In this document: one piece after another, positions 45,097-53,654 of the stretch
Layout of the letters: each line of letters starts with the position of its first letter
How positions within the stretch are numbered: position 1 is the stretch's first letter
NCBI RefSeq assembly: GCF_010993745.1
Contig: NZ_WOTN01000002.1
Span: 1,054,001 to 1,118,000 of the forward strand
DNA length: 64,000 nt
Source of the DNA: Fodinicola acaciae
GTDB taxonomy: Bacteria > Actinomycetota > Actinomycetes > Mycobacteriales > HKI-0501
Reading direction: 5' to 3'
The notes under the pieces: generated by a model
What the model was told of the DNA's origin: nothing
Database searches by the model: none
Seen by the model: the letters and a program-made list of their open reading frames with translations, nothing else
Translations under genes and position numbers: made by a program

Positions 45097-46527
45097 CTAT
45101 GGCCTGTCGTCGGGCAGAAAACGCGCGAGTACGGCGTTGACCGCCACCGCGATCGTGATGACGACGACCGCGGCGAACAGCGCGGCGCGGTAATGGGCCG
45201 ACTCGGTGCCGGCCGACAGCGGCTGGGTGAAGGCCATGCCGACCAGCGCGATGCCCAGGACGCCGCCGATCTGCTGGCCGGTGCTGAGGATGCCGGACGC
45301 CGCGCCGGCGTGCGCCGGTGGCACGCCGCCGAGGATGACGCCGAGCAGCGGCGCGAGCATGCATCCCAGGCCGAGACCGCTGACGACCAGCGCGGACAGC
45401 AGCACCGGACCGGTCAGCGACTGCTGGCCGACCGCGAGGAGAAGACCGGCCGAGCCGACCAGCCAGGCAGCGGTGCCGGCGGACACGCAGCCGCGGCCGC
45501 CAAGTGCGCGACGCAGCCGGACCGACAGCTGGTAACCGGCCATCGCGCCCAGCGCGTACGGTGTGGCGATCAGCGCGCTGCCAAGTGCGCTCTGACCGAA
45601 GCCGTCTTGCAACGTGACCGACAGATAAAGGAAAAACGCCGGAACGCAGACGTACGACAGCACGAACACCAGCAGCCCGACCACAAACGTACGGTCGCGC
45701 CACAGCGGCGGCGGGACCAACGCGGTGCCGCCGCGGCGATGTACGGCCCGGCAGCGCAAATGGAACAGGACGAACAGCGGTGCCGCGCTGGCCAGCAGGC
45801 CGATCGACCACCATGGCCAGCCGGCCTCGTTGCCTTCCACCAGCCCGACGATCGTCGCGGTCAGCGCGGACGCGACCAGCACGGCCGCCGGGATGTCGAT
45901 CGTGCGAGTGTCCTCCGAACGCGACTCCGGCAGAAATCCCAGGGCCATCAGCAGTCCCAGCGCACAGACCGGCAGGTTGACCAGAAACGCCGGCCGCCAG
46001 GTCAGGCCGAACAGGTCGGCACGCAACAGGACACCGCAGATCAGCGGGCCGGCGATGGTGGCCAGGCTGCTGGTGATGCCGAAAACCGCGAGCGCCAGCG
46101 GTCGTCGTGCGGCGGGTACGACGACCTGGATCACCGACAGGGTTTGCGGGAACATCAACGCCGCCGCCACGCCTTGCCCGGCGCGCAGAGCGATCAGTGT
46201 CTGTGCGGTCGGTGCCAGGCCGCAGCCGAGCGAGGCCACCGCGAAGCCCGCCAGTCCGATCAGGAACAACCGGCGGCGGCCGAACCGGTCACCCAGCCGG
46301 CCGCCGACGACCAGCAGCGCCGCGTACGCGATCTGGTAACTCGCGGCGACCAGCTGGGCCTGGCCGAACGTGGCGTGCAGGTCCGAGCGCAGCACCGGCA
46401 CGGCAACGTTCACGATCGACGAGTCGGCCCACACCAGGAACGCCGCCGCGAGCACAATCGCCACCGACAGGGTCGGGCGGCCGGCGGTTTTCGCCGTGAC
46501 AGCGGGCATTTGCTGAATCCGAGCCAT
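45097..46527 (-). CDS. MFS transporter, DHA2 family (14 TM), 476 aa
   Basis: ATG at 46527 with GAAGGA upstream. TM1 AAAFLVWADSSIVNVAVPVL carries the DHA2 D-x-x-I-V-N-V-A signature; motif A is GGRLGDRFGRRRLFLIG; the motif C region is FGITSSLATIAGPLICGVLL. About fourteen membrane helices. It lies 22 bp behind an FAD-dependent monooxygenase on the same strand, the classic pairing of a detoxifying oxygenase with an efflux pump, or the tailoring-plus-export end of a small pathway. Confidence 0.94.
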   Translation of the reverse strand: MARIQQMPAVTAKTAGRPTLSVAIVLAAAFLVWADSSIVNVAVPVLRSDLHATFGQAQLVAASYQIAYAALLVVGGRLGDRFGRRRLFLIGLAGFAVASLGCGLAPTAQTLIALRAGQGVAAALMFPQTLSVIQVVVPAARRPLALAVFGITSSLATIAGPLICGVLLRADLFGLTWRPAFLVNLPVCALGLLMALGFLPESRSEDTRTIDIPAAVLVASALTATIVGLVEGNEAGWPWWSIGLLASAAPLFVLFHLRCRAVHRRGGTALVPPPLWRDRTFVVGLLVFVLSYVCVPAFFLYLSVTLQDGFGQSALGSALIATPYALGAMAGYQLSVRLRRALGGRGCVSAGTAAWLVGSAGLLLAVGQQSLTGPVLLSALVVSGLGLGCMLAPLLGVILGGVPPAHAGAASGILSTGQQIGGVLGIALVGMAFTQPLSAGTESAHYRAALFAAVVVITIAVAVNAVLARFLPDDRP

Positions 46528-46549
46528 GAGTCCTTCTTCTTCGCCGCGC

Positions 46550-47668
46550 TCAGCGGACCGGATATTCGGCCAGTCGCAATGGATAGTCGGCTGGGGTGGC
46601 CAGGTTGGCGACCGTCTCCTGCGACGGTGGCTGGAAATACCATTTCGCGCCGTCGCGGCCGAGTTGCTGGTTGTGCGCGACGTAGCCGCGGAGTTTTTCC
46701 TCGTACGCCGCGAAAGCCGTGGAGTGGTCGGTTGCGGTGGCCAGCTCGCCGGCGAGGACGTACGCGCCGATGAGGGCCTGGGAGGTGCCGCGTCCGGAGG
46801 TCGGCGCCGCGCAATACGCGGCGTCGCCGACCAGCACCACGCGGCCGGTCGACCACGACGTCATCCGCACTTGGCTGGAGGAGTCGAAAAAGAAGTCGTC
46901 GGCGGTGTCCATCGAGGTCAGCAGTCGCTGGACCTGCCAGCCGTCGCCGGCGAACCGGCGCCGGATGATCCCGCGCTGCTCGGCCGTGTCGTGCCGGTCG
47001 TACGGCAGTTCCGTGGCGGTGAAGGACAGGCCGACGCGCAGCTCGCTGTTGTCGCGCGCGGCGAAGGCGAGCACGTTCTTGCCCGGCGAGTTGTAGAGCA
47101 CGCCGGAGCGGTCCAGACCGAGGAAGTTGTCGCTGGTGAACAACGCGCCGTAGATGCCCAGGTGGTGGACGTAAGCCGACTCCGGGCCGAAGGCGAGGCG
47201 GCGTACGTTGGAGTGCAGCCCGTCCGCGCCGACGACCAGGTCGAACGTCTGCTCGCCGGCGTTGCGGAAGCCGACCCGTACGCCGTCGTCGTGCTGGTCC
47301 AGCGTGGTGATCGAGTCGTCGAACAGATAGTGGACCCGCGGCGCGCCGATCTCGTACAGGATCCGGGTGAGGTCGGACTTGAGGATCTCCACCTCGCCGG
47401 CGGTCGCCTGCGGCGGCAGTGTCGCCACCACCACGCCGTCGGCGTCCAGCGCCGCCACCTCACCCATGTGGGTCTGGTGCTCGGTGACGGCGGTGAGCAG
47501 GCCCATTCGGTCCAACACGCCCAGCGCCGCCCCGCGGAAGTCGACCGCGGCGCCACCAGGCCGGATGCCCGGCGCGCGCTCCACGACCGTCACGTCGTGC
47601 CCGTACCGGTGCAACCAGTGCGCCACACCCAGACCGGCCACGCTCGCACCCGAAACGCAGATCCGCAT
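46550..47668 (-). CDS. FAD-dependent monooxygenase (PHBH/TetX-like), 372 aa
   Basis: The start MRICVSGASVAGLGVAHWL (47668) is preferred to the upstream ATG because the FAD-binding strand should begin near the N-terminus and GGTGGGG lies just upstream. Motifs: GASVAGLGVAHWLHRYGHDV (GxGxxG-like, first Gly of the second pair kept), then VVGADGLHSNVRRL (DG motif) and VVLVGDAAYCAAPTSGRGTS (GD motif). It hydroxylates an aromatic or polyketide-like compound using NAD(P)H and O2. It is co-transcribed with the MFS pump 22 bp downstream. A promoter and perfect palindrome lie upstream. Confidence 0.93.
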   Translation of the reverse strand: MRICVSGASVAGLGVAHWLHRYGHDVTVVERAPGIRPGGAAVDFRGAALGVLDRMGLLTAVTEHQTHMGEVAALDADGVVVATLPPQATAGEVEILKSDLTRILYEIGAPRVHYLFDDSITTLDQHDDGVRVGFRNAGEQTFDLVVGADGLHSNVRRLAFGPESAYVHHLGIYGALFTSDNFLGLDRSGVLYNSPGKNVLAFAARDNSELRVGLSFTATELPYDRHDTAEQRGIIRRRFAGDGWQVQRLLTSMDTADDFFFDSSSQVRMTSWSTGRVVLVGDAAYCAAPTSGRGTSQALIGAYVLAGELATATDHSTAFAAYEEKLRGYVAHNQQLGRDGAKWYFQPPSQETVANLATPADYPLRLAEYPVR

Positions 47669-47721
47669 GTCAGCCCCACCTTCTCTCGTCATCGCGCCGG
47701 CTTACCGCGGCGCGCGACCGG

Positions 47722-47762
47722 AGCATACGCAGGGCTTGCGCGGATGCACAATCCAATTGGAT
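47722..47762 (-). promoter_or_regulatory. Promoter and palindromic operator ahead of the monooxygenase-MFS operon
   Basis: On the minus strand TTGTGC (47751-47746) and TATGCT (47727-47722) form -35/-10 boxes with an 18-bp spacer. ATCCAATTGGAT, a perfect 12-bp palindrome at 47751-47762, touches the -35 box, so a repressor would block polymerase. The regulator is not evident; the LysR gene upstream is one candidate, but the site lacks the LysR T-N11-A form. Confidence 0.6.
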
Positions 47763-47821
47763 AAGGCGATCGCGCGGAAGTGATGGAGAGCACGTGGCGG
47801 GTCGTTCGGACCGCTGTGCGG

Positions 47822-48730
47822 CTACGTGGGGTCCAGTGCTGTGGCGGTCGGCCGGGGAGGTCCAGTGGGCGCCAGGCCAAGCAGGGTGGCCAGTTCGCCG
47901 GTCACCGCCGCCAGGGCGGGCGGTGACGGGCGTCGGGTGACGAGGAACAGCGTGAAGCGAGCCTGCACCGGTGCCTGCGTGAGCTTGTCGTCTGGGGCGG
48001 CGTAGGCGACGGCGAGACCGCGGGGCAGGATGGCGGGGCAGCCGAGCAGCCGGCTCATCCGTACGGCGGTTTCCCCGGTGGTTGCCGGCCGTGGGCGGGC
48101 ACCGAGTTCGGACAGCCGCCGGTGCATCGCCTCGCTGGACGGGTGGTAGCTGTGGGTCACGACATCCAGTCCCAGGAACGGTCGGCGGCCGGCACCGACG
48201 CGTACGCCCGGCGGGGTGAACAGGGCCAGCCGATCGCTCGCGAAGGGCACTGCGGTCGCGGCGGCGGGCAGCCGCAGTTGGTCGGCGATGGTGACGACAG
48301 CCGCGTCCAGGGAGCCTTCGCCCACCCACTCGACCAAACGGTCGCCGTGATCGGTGACCTGGTGCAGGGTGGTGGAGCTGAGGAGTTGGCTCAGCGCGGG
48401 AAAAAGCCACGCCGCGAGGCTGGGGAAGGTGCCCACGCTCAACACCTCACCGCGGGCCGCCGCACGGGTCCGGTCAAAGATGCCTTCAAGATGACCGAGG
48501 ACGTGGGCCGCCTCCGCGGCCAGAGCCCGTCCTGACGGGGTGGGGCGCGCGCCGGTGGTGTCCCGATCGAAAAGTCGCTCGCCGATGCGCCGTTCCAAGG
48601 CGGCCAGCCGGTTGCTCGCGGACGGCTGGCTGATCCGCAGTTCCCGGCCGGCCGCGCCCAGCGATCCGTGCCGCAGCAGCGCCTCGACAAGTCGTAGGTC
48701 CTCTACTGTGGGCAGGGAGCTCATAGGCAC
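47822..48730 (-). CDS. LysR-family transcriptional regulator, 302 aa
   Basis: The N-terminal HTH is canonical: VEDLRLVEALLRHGSLGAAG, RELRISQPSASNRLAALERR, IGERLFDRDTTGARPTPSGR. A substrate-binding domain of ~200 residues follows (VLSVGTFPSLAAWLFPALSQ). ATG at 48730 or 48724. It is divergent from an MFS gene across 67 bp, the standard arrangement in which LysR controls its neighbour. It also lies 153 bp upstream of the monooxygenase operon on the same strand. Confidence 0.94.
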   Translation of the reverse strand: MPMSSLPTVEDLRLVEALLRHGSLGAAGRELRISQPSASNRLAALERRIGERLFDRDTTGARPTPSGRALAAEAAHVLGHLEGIFDRTRAAARGEVLSVGTFPSLAAWLFPALSQLLSSTTLHQVTDHGDRLVEWVGEGSLDAAVVTIADQLRLPAAATAVPFASDRLALFTPPGVRVGAGRRPFLGLDVVTHSYHPSSEAMHRRLSELGARPRPATTGETAVRMSRLLGCPAILPRGLAVAYAAPDDKLTQAPVQARFTLFLVTRRPSPPALAAVTGELATLLGLAPTGPPRPTATALDPT

Positions 48731-48797
48731 AGCGTATGAGCCGCTGCACCGATCCGCTCACTACCAGGCGATCCGGCCACAGCCCAGGATCAACGCC

Positions 48798-50030
48798 GTG
48801 GGTATTCGCCGAGATGTCACCATCATGCTGACCACCACCTTTGTCACCTGGATGGGCCAGCGCGCCACCGCGGTCGCGCTGCCGCTCGTCGCCCTCGCGG
48901 AGACTGGCTCGGCCTGGACCACCGGGTTGGTCGGCGGCGCGATCGGGGTTCCCCTGCTCACCTCGGCCTGGTGGGCGCGGGGCCTGCGTCAACGGTTGAC
49001 GACCGGGCCCGCTCTGGCCGGCGTCCTCGCGGTGGGAGTGCTCGGTCTCCTGGTGATCCCGGTCGCCGCGGCGACCGGCACCGTCGGCCCGCTCCACCTG
49101 GTCGCCGCCGGGCTGATCACCGGCAGCGCCAACGCGCTCAGCGGCCCCGCACAACGCGCCCTGCTCTCGGACATCTGCGACCCACTGGGATCCGGAGCAG
49201 CCGCCCGGATGCTGGCCTGGCAGGACCTGGCACACCGCAGCAGCATGATCATCGCGCCGCCGCTGGCCGGCTGGGCGATCACCGCCAGCGGACCGTTCCC
49301 GCTGCTGTGGGCGGAGGCGGCCGCCGGAGCCGTGGGCGCGCTCATGCTGCTGACCGTGCGCGCCACCGGCACAGCCGCCGCCTCCGGTGAGCCCGCGGCC
49401 CAGGCGCCGGCGCTGCGGCACGTGTTGACTGAGCACCCAGACATACGCCGCGTCGTGATCATGGGCGGCGTCGGCGGCCTGGCATGGTTTGCCTTCACCC
49501 TCGGACTGGCCATCCTCGGCGCCGAAACCACCCGCCCCGGCCTGCTCATCTCGGCCGGCATGACCGGCTACGGTGCCGGCTCCCTGGCCGGCGCACTTCT
49601 TGCGCCGGTGCTCGCTCGTCGGTTGCCGCCGCTGGCAACCGCCGCCACCGGCTGGATCGTGCTCGGCGCCACCTTCGTCATGTTGCCCACCGCCACATCG
49701 TCTCTGCCGACAATTGGCGTCGTAGCTGCTCTGGGCGGGTTCTCCATGCCGCTGGGCATCGCTGCCGTCAACCGTCTGATCACCACCCGCACGCACGGCG
49801 CCCATCGACGCGCCGCTTTTGCCGTTGAGGCGCTCGTACACGACGGCGCCGTCTCGGTCGGCCTGCTCGTCGGCGGCTCGATCATCGGCGCCGTCGGTGC
49901 CGGCCCCACCTTGCTCGTCGCCGGCGCCGGACAAATCGCCGCCGGACTTCTGGCCGGGCCGTGGCTACGGGCGGCGCTCAGGGATGGACGGTGTGGCCGT
50001 GCGAGCGAAGGGCCTCGGTTGCGGTCGTGA
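48798..50030 (+). CDS. MFS transporter, divergent from LysR, 410 aa
   Basis: GTG at 48798 begins VGIRRDVTIMLTTTFVTWMG; an ATG at 48825 is possible. The sequence has 10-12 hydrophobic segments, for example TTFVTWMGQRATAVALPLVA and MTGYGAGSLAGALLAPVLAR, with the short RGLRQRL loop where motif A usually stands, so motif A is degenerate. It resembles macrolide-type MFS exporters. Probably controlled by the divergent LysR protein. Its last 53 bp overlap the end of a convergent ACT-domain gene remnant. Confidence 0.88.
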   Translation: MGIRRDVTIMLTTTFVTWMGQRATAVALPLVALAETGSAWTTGLVGGAIGVPLLTSAWWARGLRQRLTTGPALAGVLAVGVLGLLVIPVAAATGTVGPLHLVAAGLITGSANALSGPAQRALLSDICDPLGSGAAARMLAWQDLAHRSSMIIAPPLAGWAITASGPFPLLWAEAAAGAVGALMLLTVRATGTAAASGEPAAQAPALRHVLTEHPDIRRVVIMGGVGGLAWFAFTLGLAILGAETTRPGLLISAGMTGYGAGSLAGALLAPVLARRLPPLATAATGWIVLGATFVMLPTATSSLPTIGVVAALGGFSMPLGIAAVNRLITTRTHGAHRRAAFAVEALVHDGAVSVGLLVGGSIIGAVGAGPTLLVAGAGQIAAGLLAGPWLRAALRDGRCGRASEGPRLRS

Positions 50031-50280
50031 GGTCGGGGGCGCGGACGAGGACGTAGTCGGTGTCGTACGTCGAGATCGCGAAGATGGAGACTCCGGCGTC
50101 GGCCAGCGGGGTGGCGATGGCGGCGAGGACGCCGGTGAGGGCGAAGTCCATCGGTCCGTCGACCACGAGTGCTGACCACCCGTCCTGGTGTTTCTGTGCG
50201 CCAGCGGGAATGTCTTGTGCCGCGCAGACCAACGACACTTCGTCAGCCGTATGGGTGAGCGCGTACAGCGGACCGGCACA
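49978..50280 (-). pseudogene. ACT-domain protein, N-terminally truncated
   Basis: The frame reads GPLYALTHTADEVSLVCAAQ, DIPAGAQKHQDGWSALVVDG, PMDFALTGVLAAIATPLADA, GVSIFAISTYDTDYVLVRAP. This is a well-conserved actinobacterial ACT-domain family (small-molecule binding). Full members have ~25 additional N-terminal residues before this; here no start codon or ribosome site stands before GPLYAL, and upstream codons do not fit. The gene seems to have lost its 5' end next to the beta-helix gene, or it uses an unconventional start. Confidence 0.7.
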
Positions 50281-50317
50281 CCGTACATTCTGACGTAGCC
50301 GTCGGCGTGCCGGGCCG

Positions 50318-51592
50318 TCAGCGTTCGTACGCGCCGATGTCGAAGCCGGCGCCCGCCGGTCGCGGGTGGTTGTCCAGGTCGAAGGCCGGTGCGCCGGTCG
50401 CCGAGCCGCTGTCCACCGCCGCCGAGCCGGCGCCGACGTGGAAGTCGCCGTTGCCCGGATCCACGAACCCGGGGTTACCGGAAATGTTGTGGTCGCTGGT
50501 GAAATGGCCGTCAAAGACGTCGCCCTCGCCGTAAATGTTGTTGCGCAGCACGTTCTGTCCGGAAAAGCTGTCGGTGAGAAAGGTGATTGCCTCGTTGCCG
50601 TTGCCGTAGAACGTGTTGTTGATGACCTGAATGTTGGAGAGTGTGCCGGTGTCCTCGATCCAGAAGGTCAGCCCGGACGACGCGTTGCCATCCGAGACGT
50701 TGTTGAAGAGGCGTACGTTGTCCAACCTCTTCGAGGAAGAGTAGTTCTCGACCGCCAGCATGATGCCGGCCTTCGTGTTGTTTCTCGTGCCGCTGGTGAC
50801 GTTGTTGTAGATATCGACGTTGGACGATCCGTCGACGTAGATGTTCGGGCCGCGGTTTCCCGACACGACGTTGTCATGGACTTTGGCCTGAGCGTCGTCG
50901 TCGTACTTGATGTCGATGCCCTCTTCGCCGTTGTCATGCACGTGGCAGCCGCGGATTTCCACGTTGGTCGAGCCGGAACCGACCGACAGCGCCTCGTGGT
51001 CGGCGGAGGTGCCGCGTCCGTTCGTGCCGCGGATCTCGCAGCCGTCCACCAGCACGTTCGCGGTGTTGAGGATGACCAGCCCGCCGTCCGAGGAGCCGTC
51101 GACGCCGAAGTCCTGGAACACCAGGTCGTGCGCCCCGTTGGCCATCGCGCCGAAGCCGCTTGAGCCTTTGGAGGTCACGCCGATGAACCGCACCCAGGAA
51201 TTGCCGCCGATGGCGATGAGTCCTTTGCTCCCGCCGCTTCCGGTGATGACCGCGGTCCCGCCGTCGCCGTAGAACGTGATGTATTTACCCGACGAACCGC
51301 TGCGCCGCAGGGTGAGCCCACCGCTGTACGTGCCGGGCGCGATCTGCACGTTGTCGCCGGCCTGAGCCACGTCCGCCGCCGCCTGGACCGTCGCGTACTG
51401 ACCACCAGGACCAACGGTCAGCGTCTTTCCCGAGGCCGGCGGCGGCACGTCGGCGGCTGCCGCCGGAAGCGCCACGAAGGCCGCCGCGGTAAACAAAATG
51501 CTGGCCGCCGTCGATGCCTTTCCCAACCAATACGTTGCGGTTCTCTCCCGGAGCAACGACCACCAGCCGGTCCAACGAGCCGTACGGTGCAC
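50318..51592 (-). CDS. Secreted right-handed parallel beta-helix protein, 424 aa
   Basis: GTG at 51592 is chosen because GGAGG lies 5 bases upstream; the frame is open further upstream. An N-terminal basic region and hydrophobic stretch STAASILFTAAAFVALPAAA form a long signal peptide. The mature protein starts with a pectate-lyase-like pattern TLTVGPGGQYATVQAAADVA, QAGDNVQIAPGTYSGGLTL. About ten short beta-helix turns follow (NVEIRGCHVHDNGEEGIDIK, NVDIYNNVTSGTRNNTKAGI). The end DLDNHPRPAGAGFDIGAYER is typical. It probably binds or cleaves polysaccharide outside the cell; no catalytic residues can be named. Confidence 0.9.
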   Translation of the reverse strand: MHRTARWTGWWSLLRERTATYWLGKASTAASILFTAAAFVALPAAAADVPPPASGKTLTVGPGGQYATVQAAADVAQAGDNVQIAPGTYSGGLTLRRSGSSGKYITFYGDGGTAVITGSGGSKGLIAIGGNSWVRFIGVTSKGSSGFGAMANGAHDLVFQDFGVDGSSDGGLVILNTANVLVDGCEIRGTNGRGTSADHEALSVGSGSTNVEIRGCHVHDNGEEGIDIKYDDDAQAKVHDNVVSGNRGPNIYVDGSSNVDIYNNVTSGTRNNTKAGIMLAVENYSSSKRLDNVRLFNNVSDGNASSGLTFWIEDTGTLSNIQVINNTFYGNGNEAITFLTDSFSGQNVLRNNIYGEGDVFDGHFTSDHNISGNPGFVDPGNGDFHVGAGSAAVDSGSATGAPAFDLDNHPRPAGAGFDIGAYER

Positions 51593-51772
51593 GATGACCT
51601 CCGCTTGTTCGGCGAGCCCGACAAGACCATCATCCGGATGCCCGTCAGGACCGGTCCTGGACCGTGTCTCGCCCATGTGACCGGGGTGTGGGAGCCGACG
51701 CCGATCTCGTGGTTGGCGCACGATTCTCACGCCTCGGCGGTGCCCTGGGTCGGGCTGAAATGCATGGGGACG

Positions 51773-51821
51773 CGCTCGTTCCTCGTCTCAGGTTTCTTGT
51801 GGCTGAGTCGAGGAACGAGCG
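51773..51821. terminator. Long hairpin (19-base arms) between the HNH gene and the beta-helix gene
   Basis: CGCTCGTTCCTCGTCTCAG at 51773-51791 pairs with 51803-51821 across an 11-base loop, with a single T-T mismatch. It lies 34 bp beyond the stop of the minus-strand HNH gene. There is no T-run, so it is a hairpin-type terminator of the GC-rich kind or another structured element. Confidence 0.65.
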
Positions 51822-51854
51822 GGTGTGTTGTTGGTTGGTGATCCACCTGTTCGG

Positions 51855-53102
51855 TCAGCCGTACAGGTGGTAGGTATTTCGCAGCGGCTTCTGCTCGACA
51901 TCCACAGCAATTGGCGGGATGAACTCGGGGTGGCCGTTGTTCATCCGTACGGTCCAGTTGGTGTGGTGAATCTCGCGATGATGTTTGGGACACAGCAACA
52001 CGCAATTTTCCAGGCATGTCGTGCCGCCGTCCACCCAAGACACAATGTGGTGCGCTCTCGTATGCCGGACCGGCCGGGTACATCCGGGCCGGGTGCAGCC
52101 TTTATCGCGCGCGATCAACGCCTTCCGCAACTCTGGACCGGCGAGGCGCTCCTTGCGGCCGACATCCAGCGGTACGCCTTCGGAGCTGAGGATGACCGGA
52201 ATAATGTCCGCATCGCAGGCCAGTCGCCGCGCGGTTTCCGGGCTGATAGTGAGGCCTTCGTACGCGCGCGCCACACCGAGGCAGTCGCGCAGCATTTCCC
52301 ACGAGATCGTCACGGTCAGATGCGGCCGCTCCGCGCCCTGAATCGGCAACTTCCCCGCATCAGCCACCAAGTCCAGAATTTCCGCTAGCGCGTCACCGTT
52401 GCGCTCGGCCGCCGACCGGGGATCAGGCTTGCCGTCCTCGCTCTCGGGTTTGGCCAATGGCGAGAGCACTTCCTGCAACAGGAAACCGGTTTCCGCGTCC
52501 AGGATGCCGCGCAACGCTACGCGGCCGTCGCGACCCGTGTGCAGGTGCAGCTCTCGGCGCGGCTTCGCGTCTTCTTTTTCCGACGGCGCCGCACCATCCG
52601 GGTCCAGATATGCATGCAACCGGGTGCCGAGCCGGTAGAGACGGCCGGAGTCCATGTGTTTGGCGCCCTCGACCATCGCGGCCTCGGCCTCACGGCGCTG
52701 CTGGAAATCCACGTGCGCCGGCAACCTCGTGATCACCGTACGAATCGCATCCAACTGCGAATCAGCCAGATCGCCGCGGCGCATCGCCTCGGCGGCGATG
52801 TCCAGCTTCGGCGCCAACATCTCACCGGTCAACGTCATACCCGGACAGAACGCGCGAGCGCGCTGCACCCGACGACGAGCCTCAGCCTGCGACAACAACA
52901 ACTGGTCTTCCAGCACCTGCTGCGTCGATTTGGCCTGAAGGTAGGCCTCTTTATGGTCGATCGCCTTCACGATATTCAACACACGCGCCGCGGCCTTGCG
53001 GTATTCACGCTCGGCGTCGCGCAACATCCCAACGAGCACATTCGCGTCTTCTTCCGGCCACGGGTCACCTACCGGTGCGGTGGTGGCGGAAGGGGCGCTC
53101 AT
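51855..53102 (-). CDS. HNH endonuclease with DUF222 domain, 415 aa
   Basis: The start is ATG 53102 (MSAPSATTAPVGDPWPEEDA), with GGAGG immediately upstream. Residues ~20-300 form the helical DUF222 domain (LQAKSTQQVLEDQLLLSQAE, ARRRVQRARAFCPGMTLTGE). The C-terminal HNH domain is complete: GCTRPGCTRPVRHTRAHHIV, SWVDGGTTCLENCVLLCPKH and HREIHH, with HH, N and H in place and two Cys pairs for zinc. These proteins occur in many copies in actinomycetes and often carry or resemble mobile elements. The true role is unsettled. Confidence 0.93.
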   Translation of the reverse strand: MSAPSATTAPVGDPWPEEDANVLVGMLRDAEREYRKAAARVLNIVKAIDHKEAYLQAKSTQQVLEDQLLLSQAEARRRVQRARAFCPGMTLTGEMLAPKLDIAAEAMRRGDLADSQLDAIRTVITRLPAHVDFQQRREAEAAMVEGAKHMDSGRLYRLGTRLHAYLDPDGAAPSEKEDAKPRRELHLHTGRDGRVALRGILDAETGFLLQEVLSPLAKPESEDGKPDPRSAAERNGDALAEILDLVADAGKLPIQGAERPHLTVTISWEMLRDCLGVARAYEGLTISPETARRLACDADIIPVILSSEGVPLDVGRKERLAGPELRKALIARDKGCTRPGCTRPVRHTRAHHIVSWVDGGTTCLENCVLLCPKHHREIHHTNWTVRMNNGHPEFIPPIAVDVEQKPLRNTYHLYG

Positions 53103-53477
53103 GCCTCCAATAATACCGGCCCCACCGACAAAAACACGCCACCACACACATCTGTGGACAAGTATTTTCGCCCAGGTGCGAGAAACCGGCGCCGAGCTGG
53201 GTGGTGATCGCCGATTCCGCAAAATTGTCCGGTGTACGTCCGGCAACTCCCGCACGCAACCCACCAATTTATGGCGTTGCTTTCGCGCGCGCTGGGTGGA
53301 TCGAGAGCAGGAAGTCGTGTCGGTTGTCGTCACCGTCCATCAAATCGGCATCCACGCGTCGCTGGCCAGACGCGCCGAAGGTGACTGTCCGGCCGCAGTG
53401 CCTACCAACAAGTTCGTACGCATCGGCGCCAGTTGCCGCTGCAGGTGTACTTGCCATGGCGATGAGCGAAGGCAGGG
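53103..53477. other. Intergenic stretch upstream of the HNH gene
   Basis: About 375 bp. It should contain the promoter of the HNH gene (minus strand). Small open frames on both strands lack ribosome sites and conserved sequence. The right end merges into the fasciclin remnant. Confidence 0.5.
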
Positions 53478-53609
53478 CTGATCGACACGCTCAACAGCCT
53501 GCTGGCGGCGCCGGTTTTCGCGCCATCCAATGACGCTTTCAAGAAGATCCCGGCTGACCAGCTCAACAAGGTGTTGGCGGACAAGGTCATCGTCGTGACT
53601 GTACGTCTT
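53478..53609 (+). pseudogene. Fasciclin (FAS1) domain fragment
   Basis: The frame reads LIDTLNSLLAAPVFAPSNDA, FKKIPADQLNKVLADKVIV. This is the FAS1 H1 motif region (TVFAPTNDAF.K.P) with a piece missing between LNS and VFAP. No start, signal peptide or the second FAS1 motif is present. The frame then runs into the molybdopterin enzyme gene. Fasciclin genes often neighbour such oxidoreductases in actinobacteria, so the remnant marks the ancestral layout. Confidence 0.75.
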
Positions 53610-53654
53610 TGCCGTACGCGCCATCCGAAGGGCAACCGGCAACGAACATCGGGT

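Noticed and set aside
45085-46773. Plus-strand frame of 562 codons opposite the MFS transporter
   Set aside because: Composition (Gln, Arg, Asp, Gly) is typical of antisense translation; the minus-strand MFS has complete motifs.
48486-49934. Minus-strand frame of 482 codons
   Set aside because: Shadow of the divergent MFS gene; no motif and Gly/Gln-rich.
52996-53481. Plus-strand frame of 161 codons upstream of the HNH gene
   Set aside because: Overlaps the HNH gene start on the other strand, lacks a ribosome site and has no conserved features.
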